From contig BCHX01000001.1 in assembly GCA_001599755.1 (NCBI GenBank), positions 5,828,001-5,892,000 of the forward strand: a DNA stretch of 64,000 nt. The letters are read 5' to 3'. The notes beneath the pieces are model-generated. The model worked only from the letters and a program-made list of their open reading frames with translations. It was not told the origin of the DNA and made no database searches. Shown one piece after another: positions 11,952 through 23,389 of the stretch. Both the position numbers and the translations under genes were made by a program. The DNA comes from Gliomastix tumulicola (taxonomy: Eukaryota; Ascomycota; Sordariomycetes; Hypocreales; Bionectriaceae). Each line of letters starts with the position of its first letter. The first letter of the stretch is position 1.

Positions 11952-12869
11952 TCCTATTACTAGTTTATGACGCTTCCTCATGCTGCATGGAACGATATAT
12001 GACTTGTACTATTATTTGATTATCCCACGATATCCTGGAACATGAGCTTGAGAGCGTATTGTTTGAATAGCACACTTGGGTTTCGAGGCTCTTTGGATTG
12101 AATTATGATTGGGTTGGCTTAGTATATCTTGACGAATTTTAACTTATTGAACATTCTTTTATTTCCTGCTAGGGAGCAATTCTTCCGTTAGATATGTGAT
12201 CTCTTCTTGAAGTATCGTCAGTATTGGGACTTCGTGCCAACCGGTCCCTGCCAGTCGTAATGTCTCCATCATAAGTTACGTCTTCGCCTAGTAAGTATGA
12301 AACTATTGCTAGGTATTTCAAGGGATGCGCGTGCCATGAATAACTTAGGACGACGGGCTGTCCTCGGCCTCCTAGGAACATAACGGAGTTCGTAGAGCGT
12401 AGAATCTGTTGAGGGCCTGTAGCAATCTGTCCCTGACCGCGTTCCATGCCACAAAAGCGAGCCACCTCTCAGTCTAGAGTGCGGAAGTGCTCCCAGACCA
12501 GAGAGAAGAGTTACATTCCCTGGACGTTCAGCGATAGAGTTGCCCTGTTAGCTCACTGATCTCAGATCACGGCCTTATTCTTAACACCCCGTTGCAGACT
12601 CGGAATAGCAGAGGGCAAAAGCCATAGAGTCAAGCAACCACAGTCGCCTATCCGCACCTTGCAGTAGTGGCTATGATGGCTTGCCTCGTCACCCGTCTGT
12701 GTAATGCTCTCCATTACTTCATATATATAAACGCGCGAGATTCGCAAAGAATCTTGCCTTCATATTCCTCCTCCTCATCTCCATACTGAATACTGACCGA
12801 CACCACCGACTCAAGCAAAAAAACACACAAACACACACTCAAACTCACATAATCTCTTCGCTCATCAAA
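11952..12869. other. Intergenic region with promoter of the CxxC protein gene
   Basis: AT-rich 3' flank up to ~12180, then unremarkable sequence. The last 150 bases hold a TATA-like element and a CA-rich untranslated leader. Small ORFs only. Confidence 0.5.
12719..12732 (+). promoter_or_regulatory. TATA-like element
   Basis: A tatatatataaac-type run lies about 140 bases before the ATG at 12870 and is followed by a CA-rich leader. Position and sequence fit a core promoter for the small CxxC gene. Inferred from sequence alone. Confidence 0.45.
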
Positions 12870-13280
12870 ATGGGTAAGCCAAGTCGCTACCCCACCTGTG
12901 AGCGCTGCGATAGGCTGATGATGGGTAATGACTCCTTTGCTGCGGCTGCCAGGGACCTTGTCAAGCGCACCCCCCGCGGCCAGCCGCTCCAGATGACCAT
13001 CCTCCCCAGCAAGCCCGCTCCCGCCGGCTACACCATGGTCGAGCACAACCAGACCGCCCCCGGGCGGCTCTGCGGCGACTGCAAGAAGGAGCTGGCCGGC
13101 CATGTCCCCTGGCTCAAGAGGCTCGCCTATGTCGTTGGCACCATCGGGGTCTGGGCCAAGGGTGAGAACCCCAGGCCTATGCTCAAGGTCAAGTTTGACA
13201 AGAAGAAGAACGATGACAAGGCCGACAAGACTGACGACAGGAAGAAGGAGGAGACGGAGGACTGGGTTGTCGTCTCCTGA
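12870..13280 (+). CDS. Small CxxC...CxxC protein, 136 residues
   Basis: Single-exon ORF behind a TATA-like element and an A-rich leader (context tcaaaATGG). Four cysteines form two CxxC pairs (CERC at residues 10-13 and CGDC near residue 70), the spacing of a zinc ribbon. The middle is basic and Pro-rich, and the C-terminal ~35 residues are a highly charged Lys/Asp/Glu tail ending DWVVVS. No signal peptide or membrane segment. The family is not recognised. A metal-binding structural role is inferred from the cysteine pairs only. Codon use is strongly GC3-biased, supporting a real, probably well-expressed gene. Confidence 0.65.
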   Translation: MGKPSRYPTCERCDRLMMGNDSFAAAARDLVKRTPRGQPLQMTILPSKPAPAGYTMVEHNQTAPGRLCGDCKKELAGHVPWLKRLAYVVGTIGVWAKGENPRPMLKVKFDKKKNDDKADKTDDRKKEETEDWVVVS

Positions 13281-13881
13281 GCGGACTAAATAAGTTCCCC
13301 CGGATGAACAACACCATCCATCCAACTAACTAACCTCCCTTCGAGTCATTTGGTCCAGATTGTATACAAAACACCAGAATGTGTACGCGATTGTACGAGT
13401 CACGAGACGAGATTGTTAAGAGCTCTGTGTACCTCTGAGTCAAAAAGAATTATTGACTCGAGTGCTTTTGTCATGAGTTTTGATATTGGCTCACCGAATT
13501 CGGGAGTCTTGATACCGGGTTTGTATTTCAAGTGTGGTTTCTTTTGGTGGTAACTTGACGACTCGTGAGGCGACGATGATCGCTGAAGACCGGTCGATGT
13601 CTGACGGGCTTTGATTTTCAACATACCGGAGGGACGGGATACCCTTGTTATCTACTGCTGACCCTCAGTGAGATCAATAGTAGGTCGACGAGGGGAGGCG
13701 CCCTAGATATATATTCTTAACACGCAACAATTACACAATAAGACGGTGCCAACGATGAATGTGAAACTGAACATGAAATTGAAAAAAAAAATGTCTATAT
13801 AACCAAGATTCAAGCTCTAACGCTGCGCGTAATACGGGTATCCAAACCCCCGACCAGTCTAGTCCAAATCTCTAGGTCCAT
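13281..13881. other. Convergent intergenic region
   Basis: 3' flanks of the CxxC gene and the MFS gene. Only short ORFs without protein-like features. A short A run lies at about 13782-13791. Confidence 0.5.
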
Positions 13882-15621
13882 CTAATCCAAACGAATGGCA
13901 TTGTTGGGGCGCAGCTCCGGCTCCTCGACCTCTTCGTCATCGCTCAAGATATCCTCCTCGGCACTCCTCTTGGCCACAGGAGGCTTGACGAACATCAGCG
14001 CCACCCACGTCAGAAGGCACAGAAACGAAATGTAGAACCAGGGGAGTCCCGTAAAGACACCTTTGAGCTTCATGCCCTTCTCGAAGAACCATGCAACGAC
14101 CGGCCCGCCCGTGAAGGAGCCGAGGACCTCAGCCATGCCGATCAGGGCGTAGAGGCGCGAGGTGTACGCGTCGTCGACAAAATGCGAGACGGTGGCGCGG
14201 GCGAGAGGGCTGTCTGCGCCTCCCAGAGTTGCGATGAAGAGGCCCAAGATGAAGGGCACGATGTTCAAGCTCAAGCCCTGGATGAGACTCGCCAGGGTGA
14301 GGAGGAGCATCGACGTCCGCAGGAGAAAGAGGTCCTTGCGGAAGTTGCTGAAGCCGAAGCCGTAGCGGCCTTTGGAGGTGAGGAGGTCGGATATCTTGGG
14401 CAGGAGGCCGAGAACGAGCATGCCGACCAGACCCAAGGGTGATAGCAGGACGCTCGTCTGGGCGAGTGTCCAGCCAAAGTTCTTGCTTACGTACTGAGCC
14501 AGCGTCGTGCTCTCGGCTGTCATTCGCGGATTCGAGAAGAAGAATACGACAAGGACGAGGGGCACGTTGACGTCGCGCAAGATCTCGGTGGCGCTGGACA
14601 GGTCTCGGATGCCGCTCTTGATCTGCTCCTTGAGACTGACAGGTGCTGTGTTCGACTTGGCCTTCTTGACAAGTGTCTCGGGAACGAGGAAGATGACGCC
14701 GTAGACCAACGGAATGGAGAAGAGAGTGATGTAGACCGGCACCCACGGGCCATATTTGGACATCAAGATGCCTGAAATGAGAGGGCCGAGCAGTCCGCCG
14801 GCGGATGCACCCATGGCTAGGTATAGGAAGCTTGGAGTTCTACAAATAGCGTTAGCAATGCCGATGTTTCTTTCATCCATGCCGAGGAAAGGCCTACTTG
14901 TCCTTCTCGCCACTGACGTCCGATGCGATGGCGTAGAATGTCGACAGCAGAACTGGCACCCCGCCTCCCATGAGGGTGAATAGAACATCGATCATGAGGA
15001 TGTAGGGGTGCTCTCTCAATGTCATGCGCAATGTGCCGAAGAAAAAGGGCACCAAGCAGAAGGCGAGGGCTTGGCCGGTGTAGGCTAACAAAAGCACTGG
15101 CTTCCGTCCGATGCTGTCAGATAGGATGCCATACGGATAGGCAACCGCGAACCCTGGACTCCCTCATTAGCGACAATACGGTTATTGGATAAGATGCGGA
15201 GGGTGAGCGCACTGAAGACGGCGTTGACCAGACCAAACCACCCTAGCATGTAGGCTAGGTCTGACTGAACCTCGTCGGTCTTGCACTTCATCTCATCAAT
15301 GATGTCTGGGGAGTCATCCTTGAAATGCGCGTGACATAAAGTGTCTTCGATGAGACGATACATGGGCATCATGATCATGAGACCGGTGGTGACGATGAAG
15401 AACTTGGCGATGGCTGCGACGAGGACGATGGAGAATGGCGTCTTGAGCTGCCATCTTGACGCGTTGCTCACCCTGGCGGTGGTGGGCGGGGTGTCGCCTG
15501 CGACAGGCCGATGAGCGCCATCCCTCTCGATATCGTCGGAGCCGAGGAAGGGCGCGTCTTCCTGATCATACACGTAAGGCTCGAGCTCGACGGCCGACGT
15601 GTCGTTTTTGTGGCCGTTCAT
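13882..15621 (-). CDS. Major facilitator superfamily transporter, 540 residues
   Basis: Exons read on the minus strand are 15621-15213, 15153-14898 and 14839-13882; phases agree and sum to 540 residues. The intron at 14840-14897 has a clean GTAGGC donor and GCTAAC branch site. The intron at 15154-15212 has an unusual GTGCGC donor but a GCTAAT branch site, and removing it restores the family motif A (YGILSDSIGRKPVLL). A cytosolic N-terminus of ~60 residues is followed by 12 predicted membrane helices. The large loop after helix 1 contains two cysteines, as in fungal MFS efflux-type carriers. A typical mid-protein cytoplasmic loop and an acidic C-terminal tail are present. The substrate is unknown. 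It is divergently paired with an ABCC transporter gene. Confidence 0.85.
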
Positions 15622-16340
15622 GATGCGCTGCCGTCACGGATGCTGGGCGGGTGACGGTTCTAAGCAAGTCCAGCACCATGCGCACGAGTTGGCATTGCGT
15701 ACGGGTCTGTCCTCCCTAGATGTCTCGAGGTTGAAAAGTCGAGGTTCGCCCGACGCAAATCAGCGTCGCCCTGCTCATCAGCTCGCCTGAATCACCCTGA
15801 GTGTCAACTATGTCCATTCCGGGTTTAGCGTCGGTGCAATGCAGATGCGACTGCCGGTACTTGCCGGAAAGAAATTGAGGATCTGCCTTCCCGTTGCTAC
15901 CACATCAAACCCACTGGAATGGCAAGAGCATGCCACCCTCTTTCCTGCTGCCACAAGTCCCTGAATCGGCTTACCTAACATGACCTGGGGCAATGCGGAC
16001 TTTCCGCACTCCGACCCCAGAGAGCCACGCTGCCGGCTCAGGGTACAACATCCGTCCCGACGGTACAGCGTCAAAGCGGGAGCCAAGGCATCAATCAGCC
16101 TGGGAGCCTCCACCACAATGAATGAGCGCTGGGCAGTCATTGCGTGCTCGTGGCTGGTGCTTGCGTGTTGGTTCTTCTGCCACGACTTTGCGATTCGTGA
16201 TGGAACACGCCTCCCGTTACGCGCCTGTGAGATCGACACCGCCAGGCAGCAGAACGGACTTCTTGTATATCGAGACGGCCTTCGTGAGGGGTAGCCGCCT
16301 CCGACTATCTTCAATTGAACATCACACTCATTGAGTGACC
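15622..16340. other. Divergent promoter between MFS and ABC transporter genes
   Basis: A 719-bp shared upstream region. ORFs of 104 and 168 codons occur on opposite strands but look like chance. No clear operator or inverted repeat was identified by eye. Confidence 0.5.
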
Positions 16341-19300
16341 ATGGACGCCTGCAGTATCCAAGCCGACAATGTCTTCGGACCTCGCGTTTCCTTCTGTAGA
16401 GATGGCTTCGATTTCACGCTACTCTTTGAGCAGGCAATCCTCTCTGCCCTGCCCTCAGCCCTGCTGACCGGCGCATCTGCTGGATGCATCTTCTACTTGT
16501 CAAAGGAGAATGTCAAGACCAAGCCCGGGGTCAGCTGGAGCCTCACGGCCACCAAGCAGGCCACCATAACATGCTTCGCCCTCGTGCAACTCGCACTCAT
16601 CGTCCTATGGGCGTCTCCGTCCAACGGCCCCACGAAGCTGTCCCTGCCAGCCTCCGTGCTGTCTCTGCTGGCCGGGCTCGCTCTCGGGGCGGTGTCATAC
16701 CTTCAGCACAGCAGATCCGTTCGGCCCTCTGCTGTGCTTAGCGTCTACCTCGCCCTTTCCATTCTGTTCGACGTCGCCCAGGCCCGCACCCTCTGGCTCA
16801 GAGAGGACAACGCCAACGTGGCGTCTGTCTTCACAACGGGCCTGGTCCTCAAGGCATTAGTCCTCGTGACTGAGCTGATTGAGAAGCGTCGCTTTCTCCA
16901 GGCGCCCTACTGCCACTACCCGCCAGAGGCTCTCGGAAGTGTGGTCAATCGAAGTGTCTTCTGGTGGATCAACTCGCTGCTGGTCAAGGGATCGTCCACG
17001 AGGCTCCATGTCTCCGATCTCTTTAATATTGATGACAAGCTGACCTCCAGCTACATCGTGCCGAGATTCAGTGCCAAGTGGGAGCGAGCGGACAAGCAGA
17101 GCTCGTACGCGCTCATGTGGGTTTCGTTCGGGTGCTTCTGGATAAATCTTGCTGCCATTGTGGTCTTGCGGTTCGCACTCACGGGTTTCAAGTTCAGCCA
17201 GCCTCTTTTGATCAACAAAGCAGTCTTGCTTCTGCAGGAGCCTGACAGCCAGGACAAGACGAACACGGGCCGAGCACTCATCGGCGCAACTGCCCTCATC
17301 TACATCGGCATTGCCGTGTTCAACGGTGCCACCCGGCATAACATCTACCGACTGTTCACGATGATTCGCTGCGGTCTCGTTAGCTCGATTTATAGAGCGA
17401 CGATGAATCTGGGTGTATCGTCTAGCCACAACTCGGTGGCATTGACGCTGATGAGTACCGATATCGAATGCATCGGACAGGGCTTCGAGTTCTTGGATAC
17501 CATTATTGCGGACCATGTTGAAATAGGAATTGCTTCCTACCTGCTCTACAGACAGATCGGTCTTTCGTTCCTTGCCCCCCTCCTTGGGTCTATTCGTAAG
17601 TGTCTACAGCCGATGCCAGCGCACGGTCGGAAACTAATGTCGTGTTAGTGTTGGTTTCAATACCCATTGCCTTGCGCGACATCTCTGCAAATGCCCAGAA
17701 AGAGTGGCTGGGGGCTATTGAGCGTCGCGTAGCATCGACTGCCTCCTATCTTGCTAGCATTAAGGCTATCAAGATGACCGGTCTTTCTGACCGTGTCAGC
17801 GAGACGATCCAGGCATCCCGAGTAACTGAACTTCAAATATCGGGCAAGTTCAGAAAACTCCTCGGACTATCTGTTGGCATTTCCACCCTCTCGCAAAGCG
17901 CGGTACCCGTCATGAGTCTAATCACATATACAATGGTGATGCGAGCTACTGGGACTGGCTATCTGGACACGGCTACTGCATTCACCACCCTGTCTCTCGT
18001 ATCACTGCTGACATATCCTATCAAAAACATCTCAGCCGCCGCTCCGAGGGTTGCTGCTGCCGTGGGATGCTTCCAGCGAATACAGGAATACATTCTCAGC
18101 TGTGGTCAGCCTGAGTTCGATCCAGAAGCACCATCAAGGCCATCCTCGGAAAAGAGCGATACTGATATCGAGCTACGCGACCTTTCATCTAAAACTAGAA
18201 AGACCGTCAATGAGCAGATGCTTAAGGTGGAGAGAGCCGACTTTGCCTTCTCTTCGACAGCAGATCCAATCCTCCGAGGCATTGACATGTCCTTGACTCG
18301 CGGTACTTGGACCATCTTGACGGGCCCTGTCGGCAGTGGTAAAAGCGTACTGCTACTCGCACTCTTGAAGGAACTCAAGCTTGTTGAGGGATCTCTTTCT
18401 CGCCACCCTGCTGCCCAGATAGGGTATTGCGCCCAAGATCCATGGCTTCCCAACTTGAGCATTCGCCAGATCATTCTCGCGAATCAGGGATTCGATGATG
18501 TGTGGTACTCCACAGTGATTGATGCCTGTCGGCTCAACACCGACTTCGCAAGTCTTCCTGCAGGGGACGAGACCGTGATAGGAAGCAATGGCGTCAGTCT
18601 GAGTGGTGGACAGAAGCAGAGGGTCAGTTTGGCCCGTGCTGTCTACTCTCGCAAGCCACTCTTAATACTGGATGATGTTCTCAGTGGGCTTGATCCTGTA
18701 ACTGAGCAGGCGATTGTTGACAATGTTTTTGCGGACGGTGGTATTCTTCGCAATCATGGAATCACTGTGCTGCTCGCCACTCATTCGGGTAAGAGAAGAA
18801 ATGTATCAATTCATGAAAATGGTGTGCTGACGAGCAAATCCACATAGTCCGCCACGCTCGTCGCGCAGATCACATCGTGATCCTAGCTAAGGGAGGTACA
18901 ATTATGCAACAAGGCTCGGCTGTTCAGGTCAAGGAATTTCTCAAGCAGGTGGACACGGAGCTCAAGACGTCTGCTGGCGCATCTTTGCCAGCGACATCTG
19001 AGGGACCTCTTGCTGGCGCCGGCGCAGCCGCTACTAACCAAGGGATCAATGAGACCGAATTAGAAGACGATGCCGACCGCCAATCTGGGGACTTTCGACT
19101 TTATCTCTACTACTTCAAGGCTGTGGGGTGGTTCAACTGTGCAGGACTCGCTGTCTCTCTCTTGATCTTTTCCGTGTTCCAGAGGATTCCCACGCTATGG
19201 GTACGCTGGTGGTCCGAAGCAGAGCAAGCGAATCCAGGCAAGCACACCGACATGTATGCTGGTGTTTATGGGCTGTTCAGTGCTCTTTGCGGAATCTCAT

Positions 19301-20915
19301 TCGCCGTGGCTATTTGGCTGCTCTTCTCACGCGGAATCCCTCGTTCGTCCAACGGCCTTCATGCGAAGCTCCTGAGTGCCGCGATGAATGCACCGTACTG
19401 GTTCTTCGTGGCCACGGATACGGGGGAGATAGTGACCAAGTTCTCGCAGGACATGTCGGCAATTTGTCTTGACTTGCCCTTCTCCTTTGTGGACACTGTG
19501 TTCAACGTTGGCGTTTGTGCTGTGGGAGCCATCCTCATTACCTTGGCCTCTAAGTGGTCTGCCGTCATGCTGCCGCTTCTACTGGCGATCTTATTCGTCC
19601 TCCAAAAGTTTTATCTCCGTACCTCGCGGCAGATGCGACTTCTCGACCTCGAAGCCAAGGCTCCGCTGTACTCTCATTTCATAGAGACGCTACAGGGCAT
19701 TACGACCATCAAAGCCTTCGACTGGCAACAGGTCTCAACTAGAGAGAACACAGAGTACCTGGACGAGTCCCAACGACCGTTCTACCTGATGTACAGTATC
19801 CAACGCTGGCTCGCTCTCGTCCTCGACTTGCTGGTTGCCTGCATCGCTGTCATCATTGTGATTCTGGCTACGCATCTGAGGGATACATCCGCAGGGGCAC
19901 TCGGTGTCTCCCTTCTCAATATTCTGAGCTTTAGCCAGGATCTTACCTATCTTGTGAGGCAATATACCGAAATGGAGACGTCGCTTGGTGCTATCGCCCG
20001 TATTAAGACATTTGCAACGACTACGCCCAGCGAGCACTCGACTGGGGAGAAGATCGAACCGCCAGCTGAGTGGCCTTCCAAGGGAAGGATCGAGCTAAAG
20101 AGCCTCTCTTCGTGCTATAAGTGAGTTACCTTTCCTGTTGAAATGGTATCAATGCTTGCAACTTCTGACATGGCTTTTTATATGCAGGTCCAACACGGAG
20201 CCGGTTCTGAAAGATATCTCGCTGGAGATCCCGGCTGGCACCAAAGTCGGGATCTGCGGACGAACAGGAAGGTTCGTTTCCCCCTGGTTATCGGGACTCT
20301 TCTTTCTCTGGCTAACAGATTTGCAGTGGCAAGAGTACCTTCATTCTTACACTTCTTGGATTGGCACAGATCGAGTCCGGCGACGTCGACTTTGACAGCA
20401 TCCCAATTAAGGAAGTTGCTCTCAACGCAACTCGCCTCCGGACTATCGCTGTCCCGCAAGACCCCTTGATCCTGCCTGGGACGGTTCGCTTCAACATGGA
20501 TCCGCTTTCGGAGCATGACGACGCAGCCATCATACTATCGTTGGAGGAAGTCGGCATCCTGGACACGATCAACTCTCGTGGGGGGTTGGATACTCAGCTG
20601 GAGGGTATGACCCTATCGCGGGGCCAGCAGCAGCTCTTCTGTCTGGCGCGGGCAACGCTCAGTAACTCACGGATCGTGTTGCTGGATGAAGTGACTTCGA
20701 GCGTGGATGCGGCTACGGAGGCTAAGATGATGGAAGTGGTGGACAAGAGGTTCGAGGGGCGGACGATTGTGGCCGTTGCGCATCACTTGGAGACTCTCCG
20801 GGACTTTGACATGATCGTGGTCTTGGACAAGGGAAGGGTGATTGAGACGGGGTCGCCGAGTGAGCTTCTGGGCAGGCAGAGCGTGTTCCGCGAGCTGTGG
20901 GAGAAGCAGCACTAG
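16341..20915 (+). CDS. Full-size ABCC (MRP)-type ABC transporter
   Basis: Exons 16341-17595, 17649-18788, 18848-20120, 20188-20271 and 20327-20915 give 1446 residues, the usual length of fungal ABCC pumps. Order: an N-terminal hydrophobic TMD0 (about 30-180); membrane domain 1; NBD1 with Walker A GPVGSGKS near residue 644, signature LSGGQKQR near 736, Walker B LLILDD and H-loop ATHS; a linker; membrane domain 2; NBD2 with Walker A GRTGSGKST near 1251, signature LSRGQQQL near 1347, Walker B IVLLDE and H-loop VAHH. NBD1 has Asp at the catalytic-glutamate position, as is usual in this subfamily, so NBD2 is probably the hydrolysing site. Both the Walker A of NBD2 and the H-loop of NBD1 are split by introns, supporting the splice model. 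Role: ATP-driven export or vacuolar sequestration of organic anions or drugs; substrate unknown. Confidence 0.93.
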
Positions 20916-21912
20916 ACGTATGCAGATGCATGTCGATGCACGTAATGAATTGAATGCCGTATCCTCATTGGGCGTTGAGTGGCTGACTGCCGTTTTGGTA
21001 GCCATCACTATGGAAGGTTCTAGAATGTTCCATGGGGTTCAATAAGATCTGGGAATCGGAAGATCCTCGAAGCTGCAGGGTCGGAAATCAAGGGACGAAC
21101 CTGGGTCAAACACGACCAGATTCTAATGAAGCGATGGAAACACACGTACAGAATGCAAGCCTTATCTCAAGCTCGTTTGACGAGGTCATTGTTCACTGAT
21201 AAGAAGGTCTCATTGTTGTCGTGTGATGTGGGCTCTGAGACCTCAGGCACGATGGCGCCCCACTGAATGGACGACTGACGTTTGTCGACGATGCTGTAGC
21301 TGAGCGAACTGCGAGAAGCTGTAAATGTCAGACCAGAACAGACGACATGACGAGTATTGAGCAGGAGCTCTATTCATTTATTCAACTACAGTCTGGACCA
21401 GAACACCTACTGAGATATGCTGGTTCCCCCGAGACCCAAACACTGCTGCATCGCCAACGCCCTACGTCACACCCACCGAAGCTTCCACAAGGTCCCAGAG
21501 GGGCCCCGCAATTAAATCAGGGTGCGGGCACTTGTAGCCACTGACAGGTGACTCTCGAGTCCCTTCACAGAAATCGACCGACTCGCCTCGAACAAAAGGC
21601 GGAAACGTCAATGCCGTCGTCCAAACAATCTTCCGTTCACAACTCTTCTTTCCTTCTGTTCCTCACTTCGAGACACCTATTTGACTAGTAGTGCTCTGCC
21701 CTACAAACTCGCAACCTCCCTCACTCTCTCTCCTTCTACACACCACAACCCACCCGCTTTTCTCCAATTGCACAGCGGTTGACACATCCATCCCACCTTA
21801 AGGCACCACCATCACCACCACCACCACCAACACCACACCACCCTCTCGAACTACGCGCACAAATTAACACATCGCAAACCCGAGTCGCATTGACTCTTCT
21901 CTCTAGGCCAAA
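20916..21912. other. Intergenic region, promoter of the DnaJ gene
   Basis: No gene seen. The 250 bases before 21913 are dominated by CT- and CCA-rich tracts (a CAC/CCA run at 21805-21835), the usual look of a strongly expressed fungal promoter and leader. No heat-shock element was identified with confidence. Confidence 0.5.
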
Positions 21913-22548
21913 ATGGTCAGGGAAACGAAGCTCTACGACGTCCTGAGCGTCAAGCCCGACGCATCGCAGGATGAGATTAAGAAGGGCTACAGGTGAGTAA
22001 TTGCTGCCCAACCCAACTGGAGCCGTGGCGGCGAAACTCTCCTCCCCCCTCGCCACGGTTCACAACCCACAACCTACGCCCCTTCTACAGACGAATATGT
22101 TCTAGAACGCAAAATCATGCTAACCACAAAACCTGCCTTGCAGAAAATCGGCCCTAAAGTACCACCCCGACAAGAACAAGGACGACCCCAAGGCCGCCGA
22201 GAAGTTCAAGGAGTGCTCCCAGGCCTACGAGATCCTCTCGGACCCGGAGAAGCGCAAGGTGTACGACCAGTACGGCCTCGAGTTCCTCCTCCGCGGCGCG
22301 CACCCGCCGCCCGAGGGCGCTGATGCCGGCCCCAACCCCTTCGCTGCCGGCGGTGGCAGCATGCCTGGCGGTTTCGGCGGCTTCGACTTTGGCGGCATGC
22401 CCGGCGGTGCGGGCGGTCCCGGCGGGCGGACGTTCCACTTCTCGACGGGCGGCGGCGGCGGCGGCGGCACTGGCGGGCCCAACGGCTTCAACTTCACCAA
22501 CGCGGAGGACATATTTGCCAACTTTATTCGGACGAACGGCGGCGGCGG

Positions 22549-22579
<31 letters not shown>

Positions 22580-22907
22580 GGTGGCATGGGCGGTATGGGC
22601 GGCGGAGCGGGGGACGACGACTATGATATGTTCTCGGGTTTCCCTGGTGCGGGCGGCGGCGCACGGCCGCGCGCGCGGCAGGGCAGCATGAAGAGGCCCC
22701 AGGAGGAGGTGCTCTCCGTCGAGCGGCCCCTGCCGCTGACGCTCGAGGATCTCTTCCACGGCGCCAAGAAGAAGATGAAGATCAAGGCCAAGCGCTTCGA
22801 CTCCGACGGGAAGCAGATCACCAAGGACCACATTCTGGAGGTTCCCATCAAGAGGGGCCTCAAGAAGGGCTCCAAGATTAACCCCCCCCCCCCCCCCCCC
22901 CAGGTCG

Positions 22908-22946
<39 letters not shown>

Positions 22947-22950
22947 TAAG

Positions 22951-22990
<40 letters not shown>

Positions 22991-23389
22991 NNNNNNNNNN
23001 NNNNNNNNNNNNNNNNNNNNCCCCCCCCCCCCCCCTCCCCTCTCACCAACAACACACATCTTGTTGAAATCCAATGCTGACAATCATCTTTTTAGAAACC
23101 CCATCCTCTCTTTAAGCGCGAGGACAACGACCTCATTCACACGGTGACCCTCGACCTTAAGGAGGCCCTCACGGGCTGGAAGCGCACCGTCTCGACCATC
23201 GACGGCAAGCAGATCAACCTCGACAAGTCCGGCCCCACGCAGCCCGGCAGCGAAGACCGATACCCCGGGCTCGGCATGCCCATCTCCAAGAAGGAGGGCC
23301 AGCGCGGCGACTTCGTCATCAAGTACAAGGTCAACTTCCCGTCGAGTCTGACGGCCGAGCAGAAGCAGAAGCTCCGCGAGATTCTGTAA
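21913..23389 (+). CDS. SIS1: Class B (Sis1/DNAJB-type) J-domain chaperone, interrupted by an assembly gap
   Basis: Exon 1 is 21913-21992, exon 2 starts at 22144, and exon 3 is 23096-23389. The J-domain spans residues 1-70 with the Hsp70-activating HPD motif (KYHPDKN). A Gly/Phe/Met-rich region follows, with GGM repeats at 22545-22610, then C-terminal substrate-binding domain I ([15 protein letters not shown]) and domain II ([14 protein letters not shown]). The zinc-finger of class A J-proteins is absent, as expected for Sis1 types. Between KKGSKIN and [10 protein letters not shown] the family has about 20 residues that cannot be read here: positions 22882-23040 are poly-C with 30 N. A GTAAGA donor at 22946 and a TTTTTAG acceptor at 23095 show that an intron also falls in this damaged stretch. 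Both flanks are in the same phase, so the gene itself is probably intact. Confidence 0.88.
22882..23040. other. Assembly gap flanked by artificial poly-C
   Basis: Long C runs at 22882-22901, 22908-22945, 22953-22990 and 23021-23035 surround 30 N, with only caggtcg and gtaagaa surviving between them. A conserved coding segment of the DnaJ gene should be here. Runs of one base at a gap edge suggest low-quality consensus, not biology. Confidence 0.85.

Noticed and set aside
13882..20915. A secondary-metabolite cluster around the transporter pair
   Set aside because: No polyketide synthase, NRPS, terpene cyclase or tailoring enzyme lies nearby.
22621..23083. Gly-rich minus-strand ORFs across the N gap
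   Set aside because: They are translations of the artificial poly-C and the opposite strand of the DnaJ gene.
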